A stretch of DNA of 63,920 nt, taken from assembly GCA_015065505.1 (NCBI GenBank), contig SVQE01000004.1, positions 1 to 63,920 of the forward strand, written 5' to 3'. The notes under the pieces are model-generated. The model was not told the origin of the DNA and did not search any database. It saw nothing but the letters and a program-made list of their open reading frames with translations. Of the stretch, positions 1 to 8,140 are shown in pieces. Source of the DNA: Oscillospiraceae bacterium (GTDB taxonomy: Bacteria > Bacillota > Clostridia > Oscillospirales > Acutalibacteraceae). A program made the translations under genes and the position numbers. How positions within the stretch are numbered: position 1 is the first letter of the stretch; every line of letters starts with the position of its first letter.

Positions 1-81
1 GGCGCGTCGAGGGCGTCGCGCCCTACAAATTCGTTAAATGATATGAATACTAAACCTACGGCGCATTTCCGCGCCCCTTAA

Positions 82-116
82 CTTTTCACTCTTCATTCTT
101 CACTTTTCACTAATTT
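82..116. repeat. degenerate heptanucleotide tract (CTTTTCA family)
   Basis: Four to five consecutive 7-bp units lie upstream of purA: CTTTTCA, CTCTTCA, TTCTTCA, CTTTTCA, then a decayed CTAATTT. The period is exactly 7. It is followed directly by an inverted repeat AATTTGAGATTTG / CAAATCTCAAATT (112-142). Bases 1-81 hold no gene that I can support; they contain a GGGCG/GCGCCC-type short hairpin near 10-25. Confidence 0.75.
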
Positions 117-146
117 GAGATTTGCCCCTACAAATCTCAAATTGTA

Positions 147-175
147 TTGCATTTTTGGGCGAAGTATTGTAAAAT
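147..175 (+). promoter_or_regulatory. sigma-A-type promoter of purA
   Basis: TTGCAT (147-152) and TAAAAT (170-175) are separated by 17 bp, with a TG just before the -10 box. Transcription would start near 182 and give a leader of about 40 nt. Confidence 0.6.
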
Positions 176-223
176 AAATATTTGGTAAAACAATACTATC
201 TTAGTTTTAAGGAGAATAATTCT

Positions 224-1501
224 ATGGTAAGAGCAATAGTCGGCGCCAACTGGGGCGACGAAGGAAAAGGCAAAATAACCGATATGTTTGCCGAGCAGAG
301 CGATATTGTTATTCGTTTTCAGGGCGGCGCAAACGCAGGTCACACAATTATCAACGAGCACGGAAGATTCGCGCTTCATCTTATGCCGTCGGGTGTTTGC
401 TATGAGCACACAACCTGCATTATCGGCAACGGCGTTGCGCTTGATATCAATAAATTTATCAACGAGCTTGAGCAGGTTAAAAAGGCAGGTCTTAATCCGA
501 AGCTTCTTGTTTCTGAAAGATGCCAGATTTTAATGCCCTATCACATCAAGCTTGATGAATATGAGGAAGAGCGTCTCGGAAAGAACGCTTTCGGTTCAAC
601 AAAGAGCGGTATTGCACCGTTTTTCTCTGATAAATTCTCAAAAATCGGTATTCAGGTAAACGAGCTTTTTGATGATGAAACCTTAAGGGCAAAGCTTGCA
701 AATATATGCACTCTTAAAAACCTTGCACTTGAGCATATCTATCATAAGCCCCTTCTTGATGAAGAAGAGCTCTTCAATACCTGTATGGAATATAAAGAGA
801 AGATTGCACCCTATGTTTGCGACACTCATAAATTCCTTGCAGACGCTATGAAAGAGGGCAAAAACATTCTTCTTGAGGGTCAGCTCGGAACACTTAAAGA
901 CCCCGATTTCGGAATTTATCCGATGGTAACCTCATCATCAACTCTTGCAGGCTACGGCGCAGTTGGCGCAGGCATTCCGCCCCACAAGATTGAGGATATC
1001 GTTGTTGTAACAAAGGCATATTCCTCCGCAGTTGGCGCAGGCGAATTTGTTTCCGAAATCTTCGGCGACGAGGCTCAGGAGCTTCGTATCCACGGCGGCG
1101 ACAAGGGCGAATTCGGCGCAACAACGGGCAGACCGAGAAGAGTTGGCTGGTTTGACTGCGTTGCTTCAAAATACGGTATTGAATGCCAGGGCGCAACCCA
1201 GGTTGTTATGACCGCGCTTGACTGCCTTTCATATCTTGAAGAAATCAAGGTTTGCGTTGCATATGATATCGACGGCAAAATAACAAAGGATTTCCCCGTT
1301 ACTCCCGAGCTTAAAAAGGCTAAGCCCGTTCTTAAACCCTTTAAGGGCTGGCACTGCGACATCAGAGGCATTAAGAATTATGACGAGCTTCCGCAGGAAA
1401 CAAGGGATTATGTTGAGTTCATTGAAAACGAAATGGGCTGCAACATAACAATGGTTTCAAACGGTCCCGAAAGAGAAGCAATTATTTATAGAAATAAATA
1501 A
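224..1501 (+). CDS. purA: adenylosuccinate synthetase
   Basis: PurA joins IMP and aspartate using GTP to form adenylosuccinate, the first committed step of AMP synthesis; it is cytosolic. The 425-residue length is typical. The N-terminal GTP-binding loop GDEGKGK (about residues 11-17), the IMP-contact segment with NAGHT near residue 43, and the TTGRPRR segment near residue 300 are all present. I chose the ATG at 224 because AAGGAGAAT precedes it at good spacing; an upstream TTG at 182 would add 14 residues without family support. It is followed by a small hairpin and a membrane-protein gene that probably shares the transcript. Confidence 0.97.
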   Translation: MVRAIVGANWGDEGKGKITDMFAEQSDIVIRFQGGANAGHTIINEHGRFALHLMPSGVCYEHTTCIIGNGVALDINKFINELEQVKKAGLNPKLLVSERCQILMPYHIKLDEYEEERLGKNAFGSTKSGIAPFFSDKFSKIGIQVNELFDDETLRAKLANICTLKNLALEHIYHKPLLDEEELFNTCMEYKEKIAPYVCDTHKFLADAMKEGKNILLEGQLGTLKDPDFGIYPMVTSSSTLAGYGAVGAGIPPHKIEDIVVVTKAYSSAVGAGEFVSEIFGDEAQELRIHGGDKGEFGATTGRPRRVGWFDCVASKYGIECQGATQVVMTALDCLSYLEEIKVCVAYDIDGKITKDFPVTPELKKAKPVLKPFKGWHCDIRGIKNYDELPQETRDYVEFIENEMGCNITMVSNGPEREAIIYRNK

Positions 1502-1509
1502 GATTTATA

Positions 1510-1530
1510 GGGAGGGTTACATACCCTCCC
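1510..1530 (+). other. intercistronic hairpin downstream of purA
   Basis: GGGAGGGT and ACCCTCCC form a perfect 8-bp stem with a TACAT loop. No U-tract follows, so it is more likely an mRNA-stabilising or processing hairpin than a terminator. Confidence 0.5.
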
Positions 1531-1552
1531 GAACTTATAAAGGAGAAAAACT

Positions 1553-1990
1553 ATGGATAACAATGCACCGGAAAAAGAAAACAGCGTTAAAGGAAAAATT
1601 AAAAATGTTGCAGCAAAGGTAAGCGAAAGCGGATTATATCCGAAAACCGCTTCGGCAATGATGAAATTTCCGTATTTTCTGATTGTTGTTGTTCTTTATT
1701 GCGGTTTATCATTTGCTTTCGGCATCTGGCATCCGCTGTGGATAATCTTTTTAACACTCCCGATTTACTACAGAGTTGCAACCGCCTGCAAGGCAAAAAC
1801 AAAGAAGGCATTTTGCAACCTTCTTCCGATACCCGAAGCAGTTGTTGCACTCTATCTGATTATCAGCTTTGCAACAGGCGCATGGAAGTACACATGGATG
1901 CTGTTTTTAATAATACCGGTATATTATTGGTTCGTCAGCGTTTATGTTAAAGGAAAAGAATATTTTTTCACACAAACCAGAGGCTTTTAA
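1553..1990 (+). CDS. small four-helix membrane protein with internal duplication
   Basis: This 145-residue protein of unknown function has a strong ribosome site (AAAGGAGAAAAA) before the ATG. After a polar N-terminus of about 40 residues come two similar hydrophobic blocks. Both carry the pattern S-F-A-x-G-x-W, then W-x-x-F-L-x-x-P-x-Y-Y, at about residues 52-80 and 98-128. This suggests an internal duplication of a two-helix unit. Its stop codon lies inside the terminator hairpin. It is probably co-transcribed with purA, but the two need not be functionally linked. I do not recognise a named family with certainty. Confidence 0.8.
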   Translation: MDNNAPEKENSVKGKIKNVAAKVSESGLYPKTASAMMKFPYFLIVVVLYCGLSFAFGIWHPLWIIFLTLPIYYRVATACKAKTKKAFCNLLPIPEAVVALYLIISFATGAWKYTWMLFLIIPVYYWFVSVYVKGKEYFFTQTRGF

Positions 1991-2010
1991 AGCCTCTTTT
2001 ATTTTTTCGC
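1979..2010 (+). terminator. rho-independent terminator of the purA transcript
   Basis: AGAGGCTTT / AAAGCCTCT stem followed by TTTATTTTTT. The stop codon TAA of the preceding gene forms part of the loop. Confidence 0.85.
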
Positions 2011-2018
2011 TTTTTTCG

Positions 2019-2130
2019 CCCATCATTATCAATATCAATATCATTGTCATTGTCATTTTCATTATCATTATCGGTATAATTCGTATAAGCTCGTATCGCT
2101 TCGTATACCGCTTCATACGCCCGTATACGA
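2019..2130. repeat. low-complexity region: hexamer run plus CGTATA-rich segment
   Basis: About nine hexamers of the form NTCANT (ATCATT, ATCAAT, GTCATT, TTCATT and so on) at 2021-2072 are followed by irregularly spaced CGTATA/TCGTAT motifs to about 2130, including the palindrome CGTATACG. On the minus strand the hexamer part would encode alternating Asp-Asn, but I see no ribosome site or family match, so I treat it as repeat DNA. It marks the left edge of the restriction-modification island. Confidence 0.6.
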
Positions 2131-2198
2131 TGGTAATAGCCATCCCTTCCCGAATTGCCGCTCACCGTCCAAGAAATGCTGCTATAATATATAAATTA

Positions 2199-2227
2199 TT
2201 GAATGTTGAAATTTTTTGTGGTATTAT
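2199..2227 (+). promoter_or_regulatory. promoter of the hsd operon
   Basis: TTGAAT (2199-2204) and TATTAT (2222-2227) are spaced by 17 bp. A second TATAAT at 2183 lacks a matching -35 box. Confidence 0.45.
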
Positions 2228-2264
2228 GTAGAAGTGATAATTTGTATAATTATAGGAGATTGTT

Positions 2265-4049
2265 ATGTCTTTAAATTCATTACAAAAACAAACAAATAAA
2301 AACATTCAGGAAAAGGCAAATCTAATTTGGGAAATTGCAACTCATCTTGTTGGTCTGTTTAAGCCTCACGAGTACGGAAAAGTTATTCTTCCTATGACAG
2401 TTTTGAAACGTTTTGATGATGCTTTGAAACCAACCAAGGATGCTGTTGTTAATCAAGCAAAAAAACTTGACGAACAGGGTGTTACAAGTCAGGTGAGAGA
2501 TGGTATTCTAACCAGTATTTCTGGATACAGTTTTTACAATTCAAGCAAGTTTGATTTTGAAAAACTTTTGTCCGAACCTGATGATATTGAAATAAATTTT
2601 GAAGATTATCTTCAGGGATTTTCGGATAATATTAAAGATATAATTGAAAACTTTGAATTTGCAAAAACTGTTGATACTATGGCTAAAGGCAATGTTCTTT
2701 ATGTTGTTATTCAAGAGTTCTGTTCTGAAAAAGGCGAGATGTCTCCGAAAACTACCACTTCAATGGATATGGGTTATATCTTTGAAGAATTAATCAGAAA
2801 GTTTTCAGAAAGCTATAACGAAGAAGCAGGAGCTCATTTTACAAGCCGAGATGTTATTTATCTTATGACAGAGCTTCTTGTTTCGCCTGAAAGGGAAAAA
2901 ATTGCAGAAAACGGTTGCTCTAAAACAGCATATGATATGGCAATGGGTACTTCACAGATGCTCGGTTGCCTTACAGAACGTTTGCGGGTCATTAATGAAG
3001 ATGCCGACCTCACTTCTTTCGGTCAGGAGTTCAACCCCGAAACATACGCTATTGCAAAAGCTGATATGCTTATCAAGGGTGGCAATGCATCCGGAATGAA
3101 ATATGGTGATACTCTTTCAAACGATAAATTCAGCGGATATGAGTTTGACTATATAATTTCAAATCCACCGTTCGGAATCGATTGGAAAAGGGAAAAAGAT
3201 GCTGTTGAAAACGAATACAAGAAAGAAGGTTTTGAGGGTCGTTTCGGTCCCGGATTGCCTGCAATTTCTGACGGTCAGATGCTCTTTATGCTAAACGGTG
3301 TCAAGAAGTTAAAGCACGGTTCAGGCAGAATGGCTATAATTCAAAATGGATCATCGCTTTTCACAGGCGATGCCGGTTCAGGTTCTTCAAACATCCGTCA
3401 GTATGTTATCAGTGAAGACCTTGTTGAAACGATTATCCAGTTGCCCACCGACTTGTTCTACAACACAGGTATATCAACATATATATGGCTTCTGACCAAG
3501 GGCAAGGAAGAACACCGCAAGGGTAAAGTTCAGCTTATTGATGCTTCAAAGTGCTTTAAGAAACGCAGAAAGAATATCGGTAACAAGCGTGTTGATCTTG
3601 ATGATAATTGCATCAGCCTTATCGTTAAAGCATACGAAGAGTTTGACAACGAAGAGTACACCGACGGTGATTTGCATATCGAGTCGAAGGTGTTCGATAA
3701 TGATTACTTTGGCTATACCAAGGTTACTGTTTTGACCCCGATTCTCGGTGAAGACGGTAAGCCTGTTCTGAAGAAAGGCAAGCCACAGCCCGACAAAGAA
3801 AAGGGTACTGATACAGAAATCATTCCTTTCGGTGAAGATATTGACGAGTATTTCAAAAAGAATGTTACACCATATAACGAGTTTGCTTATATGGACAGAA
3901 AGAAGGATAAAGTAGGCTACGAAATCCCGTTCACAAGGCTTTTCTATAAGTTTGTGCCGCCCGTTCCGTCGGAGGATATCTTTGCCGAAATCAAGGAATT
4001 AGAGGCAGAGGAAACAACGCTTATGAAGGAGTTGTTCGGAAATGCGTGA
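2265..4049 (+). CDS. hsdM: type I restriction-modification DNA methyltransferase subunit
   Basis: HsdM transfers a methyl group from S-adenosylmethionine to N6 of adenine in the site chosen by HsdS. The 594-residue protein has the N-terminal HsdM helical domain and a class-gamma amino-methyltransferase core. The catalytic motif IV NPPF is clear at about residue 300. The S-adenosylmethionine loop (motif I, about 222-230) reads DMAMGTSQML rather than the usual D-P-x-C-G-T-G-x-M; only the central Gly-Thr is kept. The start at 2265 has TAGGAGATTGTT upstream. It overlaps hsdS by 8 nt, indicating translational coupling. Identification is secure; activity is uncertain because of motif I. Confidence 0.95.
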   Translation: MSLNSLQKQTNKNIQEKANLIWEIATHLVGLFKPHEYGKVILPMTVLKRFDDALKPTKDAVVNQAKKLDEQGVTSQVRDGILTSISGYSFYNSSKFDFEKLLSEPDDIEINFEDYLQGFSDNIKDIIENFEFAKTVDTMAKGNVLYVVIQEFCSEKGEMSPKTTTSMDMGYIFEELIRKFSESYNEEAGAHFTSRDVIYLMTELLVSPEREKIAENGCSKTAYDMAMGTSQMLGCLTERLRVINEDADLTSFGQEFNPETYAIAKADMLIKGGNASGMKYGDTLSNDKFSGYEFDYIISNPPFGIDWKREKDAVENEYKKEGFEGRFGPGLPAISDGQMLFMLNGVKKLKHGSGRMAIIQNGSSLFTGDAGSGSSNIRQYVISEDLVETIIQLPTDLFYNTGISTYIWLLTKGKEEHRKGKVQLIDASKCFKKRRKNIGNKRVDLDDNCISLIVKAYEEFDNEEYTDGDLHIESKVFDNDYFGYTKVTVLTPILGEDGKPVLKKGKPQPDKEKGTDTEIIPFGEDIDEYFKKNVTPYNEFAYMDRKKDKVGYEIPFTRLFYKFVPPVPSEDIFAEIKELEAEETTLMKELFGNA

Positions 4050-5316
4050 AATGAAAGACAGCGGCGTTGATTGGATTGGTACAATACCTGCTGATTGGCA
4101 GATAAAACGAATTGGACACCTTTTTCAAAACCGCAACGAAAAAGTTAATGATACAGATTATCCACCGCTTTCGGTTTCTAAAGGTGGCATTGTTCCTCAA
4201 ATGGAAAATGTCGCAAAAAGCGATGCGAATGACAATAGAAAACAAGTTTTGAAAAACGATTTTGTTATCAATTCTCGTTCTGACAGAAAGCAGTCTTGTG
4301 GTGTTTCGGATTATGATGGCTCGGTTTCGTTAATAAATACTGTTTTATTTGAAAAAGAAAAAGGCACTGTTAATCCTGCCTATAACAACTATCTTTTGAA
4401 AAACTACGGTTTTGCAGAAGAGTTTTACAGATGGGGGCACGGCATTGTTGCGGATTTATGGACTACTAGATGGCAGGAAATGAAAAACATTGACCTGCCT
4501 GTTCCTCCATATGAAAAACAAAGAGCTATTCTTAACGATATTGAGGCTAATGCTCAAAAGGTTGATGCTCTCATTTCCAATCAGGAACAGCAGATTGAAA
4601 AACTCAAGGCGTATAAGCAATCGCTCATCACTGAGGTTGTAACCAAAGGCCTCAACCACGACGCACCAATGAAAGACAGTGGTGTTGCATGGATAGGAGA
4701 AATACCAAGTCATTGGGAAACAAAACGAGCAAAATTTCTTGCAAATAGAATTGACAAGGGTAATGGTATTACTCGAGAAGATGTAATACCTAATGGAAAT
4801 GTACAATGTGTACGATACGGAGAAATATACACTAAATATAACGGTGCTTTTTCGAAATGCTATTCTCGTACCAACATTGAAAAAATGGCAAAACCACAAT
4901 ATATTTCTTATGGGGATATCCTATTTTCTGGTACAGGCGAAATAATTGAGGAAATCGGCAAGAATGTTGTTTACTTGGGGACTGATAGATGTATTGCAGG
5001 TGGAGATATTATTATATTTAAGCATAACCAAGAGCCAAGGTTTTTGAATTATGCTTTAAACAGTGAATACTCTCAAAAACAAAAAAGCTACGGTAAAATG
5101 AAACTTAAGGTGGTTCACATTTCTGCATCTGCAATTGGCAACATTATAATTGCATTTCCCGATATTAACGAACAGAAAAAAATTGCCGATTATCTCGATG
5201 AAAAATGCTCAAAAATTGACAAACTTATTGAAATAAAACAGCAGAAAATCGAAAAGCTCAACGAATACAAAAAATCCCTTATTTACGAATATGTCACAGG
5301 CAAAAAGGAGGTATAA
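4042..5316 (+). CDS. hsdS: type I restriction-modification specificity subunit
   Basis: HsdS recognises the bipartite target sequence for the methylase and nuclease complexes. The 424 residues show the classical two-half layout: each half begins with M-K-D-S-G-V-x-W-I-G-x-I-P-x-x-W (about residues 4 and 210), continues with a target recognition domain, and ends with a long helix rich in Lys/Glu (E-K-L-K-A-Y-K and E-K-L-N-E-Y-K). The ATG overlaps the hsdM stop. No second hsdS or recombinase gene is nearby, so there is no sign of specificity shuffling here. Confidence 0.96.
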   Translation: MREMKDSGVDWIGTIPADWQIKRIGHLFQNRNEKVNDTDYPPLSVSKGGIVPQMENVAKSDANDNRKQVLKNDFVINSRSDRKQSCGVSDYDGSVSLINTVLFEKEKGTVNPAYNNYLLKNYGFAEEFYRWGHGIVADLWTTRWQEMKNIDLPVPPYEKQRAILNDIEANAQKVDALISNQEQQIEKLKAYKQSLITEVVTKGLNHDAPMKDSGVAWIGEIPSHWETKRAKFLANRIDKGNGITREDVIPNGNVQCVRYGEIYTKYNGAFSKCYSRTNIEKMAKPQYISYGDILFSGTGEIIEEIGKNVVYLGTDRCIAGGDIIIFKHNQEPRFLNYALNSEYSQKQKSYGKMKLKVVHISASAIGNIIIAFPDINEQKKIADYLDEKCSKIDKLIEIKQQKIEKLNEYKKSLIYEYVTGKKEV

Positions 5317-5318
5317 AA

Positions 5319-6206
5319 TTGCCTAAAGGTTTTAATACATCAAAATTCAAATCACAAATGAGACAAGCTCAACGCAAAGCAGAACAGCAAATGAAAAGCG
5401 AGATAAACAAAGCCCAGCGTAAAGCCGAGCAAAAAACAAAACAGCAACTTAATGCTGCGGTTAGAAAGTACGAAAGAGATGTTAACAGAGAAATCAGAAA
5501 ATACAATGCTAACGCTAAACGCAACCAACAAATAATAAATCGTGAATTGAGTAAATTAAATCAAACCTCTCATATTTCTACTGGTTACACAACTTCTCTT
5601 AACGCAATGCAACAGATCTACCAGTCCGTTGGTGCTATGTATGGTGAAGGTGTTTATATTACCCCAAGGCAAGATACGGTTTTAGATTTAATTGAGCAAG
5701 AGCATGCAAACAGTTTAATAACCGCAAATGCGATCGAGAACAATGAAACTCCAGAAGAAAATACAGAAGATTTGGAGATAGGCAATAAGCTTATGTTAGT
5801 TTCACAAGATTTAAATAATCGTTGGAATGGGGCTGTTTATGCACTTAACCCTAATAACCCTGATGCAGCAAGACATTTTTGCACAAGCTGCCGTGAACTG
5901 TTTACAGATTTCATAGAATTAAAAGCACCTGATGCGGATGTTTTTGCATATAACCCTAATTGTGAAAGAACAGAACGGGGTAATGCAACGAGAAGAGAAA
6001 AAATCAGATATATGATGTGCAATTTGGAATTTGATGATAGCGTTATTGATTTTGCTGATGCAGATATTACAAATATTCTTGAACTATTCCATGTTTTAAG
6101 CAATGCAACACATGGACCTGCTGGAAAATATAGTGTTAACCAACTGTTACAAGTAAAAAGGCGTGTTGAACAAGGAATTAATTTCTTGTGTGCTATTTCT
6201 GTATAA
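5319..6206 (+). CDS. hsd-operon accessory protein with coiled-coil N-terminus
   Basis: The start is a TTG preceded by AAAAAGGAGGT, only 2 nt after the hsdS stop, so it belongs to the hsd operon. Residues 1-80 are a highly charged Arg/Lys/Gln/Glu helix with a repeated Q-R-K-A-E-Q pattern, likely a coiled coil or nucleic-acid-binding arm. The C-terminal half (about 160-295) is a helical domain with W-x-G-A-x-x-A-L, a S-C-R-E-L segment, N-A-T-R-R-E-K and A-T-H-G. From memory it resembles proteins annotated as predicted pPIWI-associating nuclease, often found beside type I systems. That assignment is tentative and I see no obvious catalytic triad. Confidence 0.8.
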   Translation: MPKGFNTSKFKSQMRQAQRKAEQQMKSEINKAQRKAEQKTKQQLNAAVRKYERDVNREIRKYNANAKRNQQIINRELSKLNQTSHISTGYTTSLNAMQQIYQSVGAMYGEGVYITPRQDTVLDLIEQEHANSLITANAIENNETPEENTEDLEIGNKLMLVSQDLNNRWNGAVYALNPNNPDAARHFCTSCRELFTDFIELKAPDADVFAYNPNCERTERGNATRREKIRYMMCNLEFDDSVIDFADADITNILELFHVLSNATHGPAGKYSVNQLLQVKRRVEQGINFLCAISV

Positions 6207-6251
6207 CAAACGATGTGTTTTATCTATTAACTAATTAAATAAGTAGGAAAT

Positions 6252-7439
6252 ATGATGTCTGATTATTATATTGAATTCCACAAAAAAGAGTTCATTCGTC
6301 CGTTAGAACTATCAAACAAAGGGAAATATTATAGAGATATTGCGAATATTGACCACAGTTTTTCTGGGCGTATAGATACAATGATAAATACATTTATAAT
6401 GGAAGCGGCTCAACAATTGATTAATTCTATTGAGTTGTTTGAAATGGGATATTTTGATTGTGCTTATTACTCTTTGCGTTCGGCAGTTGATGTTTCCACA
6501 ACAATGGTGTTTTTGACAGATATGCCTGACGAGGATAGAGATAAATATTTAGAAGATTGGAAAGATACAAAGCATTTCCCTATGCAAGGGCAAATACTAA
6601 AAATGCTTTCAGATGAAGGCGATGTTTTTTCTGATATGAAAGAAAATATGCCTACATTTTTTAATGAAGCAAAGGAATTATGTCAAAAACTCAACAAGTA
6701 TGTTCATAAACAGGGATTGAGACATTTTTATGTATCGAGAAACCATCCAATAAATATGAAAAAACCTCAAGATGTGTTCATTAGCAATTTTGAGTACTTT
6801 CTCAAGAAATGTATTGGCGTTGTTGCTGTAATGCGTTTAGCAGGTGACCCGTTTCCAATTCTTCTTATGGATGAGGACTTCCTTTTGAGATGTTTTGATT
6901 CAATGACAGAAGCATATACACAAGAATTTGTTGATGAATACATAGGTAAGGACACAGTTGAAGAATACAAAAGGACATCGTTATGCGAAGGAACATATTA
7001 TGCTATTATAGAAAACGAAAAGAAAAGCTACGCTACATTTAATGTAATGAAACATTGGTTAATTGACAGAAAAGAAATGGCCGATATTTTACCGCAATTA
7101 CACTTATTAAGCACTGTTGATGTTGTATCTGTTTTATTAGTAAACTCCTGCAATAAAATTGCAAAAGTTCACGCAAATGGCGGATTAATGATGTTCCACA
7201 CTGAATTGGAGACCAACAGGAAAGAACTTAGTTGGAATAGTATGGATTTTATTGAATTTGCAAAAAACGCCAACAAGTATAATCAGCAATATGATGAAGC
7301 ATATATATCGGTTTTTCGTTGCTTAAATGATGACTATTGTGCTGAACATAACGAATTACTTGACGATGAGGATATTGCAAAAATAATTGGAGCATTGAAA
7401 GAATATGAAGAAAAACAGATCGAACAAGAAAAAAATTAA
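6252..7439 (+). CDS. hsd-operon accessory protein, unknown function
   Basis: This 395-residue, probably cytosolic protein is predicted to be mostly helical. It is more AT-rich than hsdM and hsdR. The region around residues 60-90 (E-L-F-E-M-G-Y-F-D-C-A-Y-Y-S-L-R-S-A) resembles helical surface-type domains in which a Tyr/Ser/Arg-rich helix follows an aliphatic one, reminiscent of HEPN-like folds. However, no clear R-x4-6-H nuclease motif stands out, so I give no function. The ATG pair at 6252/6255 follows AGTAGGAAAT. Its 3' end overlaps the next gene by 35 nt. Its place between hsdS and hsdR suggests carriage with, and perhaps cooperation with, the restriction system. Confidence 0.75.
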   Translation: MMSDYYIEFHKKEFIRPLELSNKGKYYRDIANIDHSFSGRIDTMINTFIMEAAQQLINSIELFEMGYFDCAYYSLRSAVDVSTTMVFLTDMPDEDRDKYLEDWKDTKHFPMQGQILKMLSDEGDVFSDMKENMPTFFNEAKELCQKLNKYVHKQGLRHFYVSRNHPINMKKPQDVFISNFEYFLKKCIGVVAVMRLAGDPFPILLMDEDFLLRCFDSMTEAYTQEFVDEYIGKDTVEEYKRTSLCEGTYYAIIENEKKSYATFNVMKHWLIDRKEMADILPQLHLLSTVDVVSVLLVNSCNKIAKVHANGGLMMFHTELETNRKELSWNSMDFIEFAKNANKYNQQYDEAYISVFRCLNDDYCAEHNELLDDEDIAKIIGALKEYEEKQIEQEKN

Positions 7440-8121
7440 TAATTGGATAAAAAACGATGCTACAAAATGGATTTGTATATTAGTGGTTTTGCTAGTGATT
7501 TACATGATTTTAGACTGTGAAAATATTCCGAGTCGTTTTGTAGGCGGATTTAGTCATATAAACGAGAATATATTTGGAGTAGTTGTAAACGCATTGACGG
7601 TAATTGTTCTTTATATCATTTCTTATTTCGCTATTGAAAAGAGACAACAAGAAAAAGCAGATGAAACCGAAAAAAGAGAACAAGAAGCCGAAAAAAGAGA
7701 ATTAGTAAAGCAAGAAAATATCAACAAAATAGTAGATCTGTTGATACTTAACACGTATAATGACTGCTTAGCTCGTTTAAAAGCTTTGAGTACCCCGCAT
7801 GTAATTGACACGGTTATTGTTCCAAAAATTGATCGTAATAAACCCATGGAAGAAAATAGAATCATGCAGATTTACTTGCATCAGCCTTTTTCGAGTTATG
7901 AACAAATCATGCAATTTGCAGAAAACGGATATATATCAATCAAACAGTTAAAGGAGTACCTTTGGGTTCAAAATAAATACCAGCATATTGTTCAAGATAA
8001 GATTGTTATGTTTGATATCGATAAAATAAAGGGATTAGAAAAGTTGAAGGATAATTCGGAAGCTGAGTTTGCATCTCTTTATCGTTTTTTAGAGAATGCT
8101 GTTAGTAATAAGAAAAAGTAG
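7405..8121 (+). CDS. hsd-operon accessory membrane protein with coiled coil
   Basis: This 238-residue protein starts inside the preceding gene (35-nt overlap), which implies translational coupling. Two membrane segments (about 22-40 and 55-73) are followed by a Glu/Lys/Arg coiled coil with tandem K-R-E-Q-E / E-K-R-E-L units (about 78-100) and a soluble cytoplasmic domain of about 135 residues. No known catalytic motif is seen. The layout suits a membrane-tethered partner of the upstream 395-residue protein. Membrane proteins are not part of canonical type I restriction complexes, so this may be an added effector; that is inference. Confidence 0.75.
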   Translation: MKKNRSNKKKINNWIKNDATKWICILVVLLVIYMILDCENIPSRFVGGFSHINENIFGVVVNALTVIVLYIISYFAIEKRQQEKADETEKREQEAEKRELVKQENINKIVDLLILNTYNDCLARLKALSTPHVIDTVIVPKIDRNKPMEENRIMQIYLHQPFSSYEQIMQFAENGYISIKQLKEYLWVQNKYQHIVQDKIVMFDIDKIKGLEKLKDNSEAEFASLYRFLENAVSNKKK

Positions 8122-8140
8122 ATTTCCATAGGAGGATATT

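Noticed and set aside
894..1196. Long antisense frame within purA
   Set aside because: Shadow of a strongly biased coding sequence, no ribosome site or family pattern. The same holds for other antisense frames in leuA, rny, pgcA and aspS.
1968..2165. Minus-strand open frame with Asp-Asn repeats, 65 codons
   Set aside because: No ribosome site, composition fully explained by the hexamer repeat, and it overlaps the purA terminator.
4042..5316. Phase-variable hsdS shuffling
   Set aside because: Only one hsdS, no inverted repeat partner and no recombinase gene nearby; the similar halves are the normal HsdS architecture.
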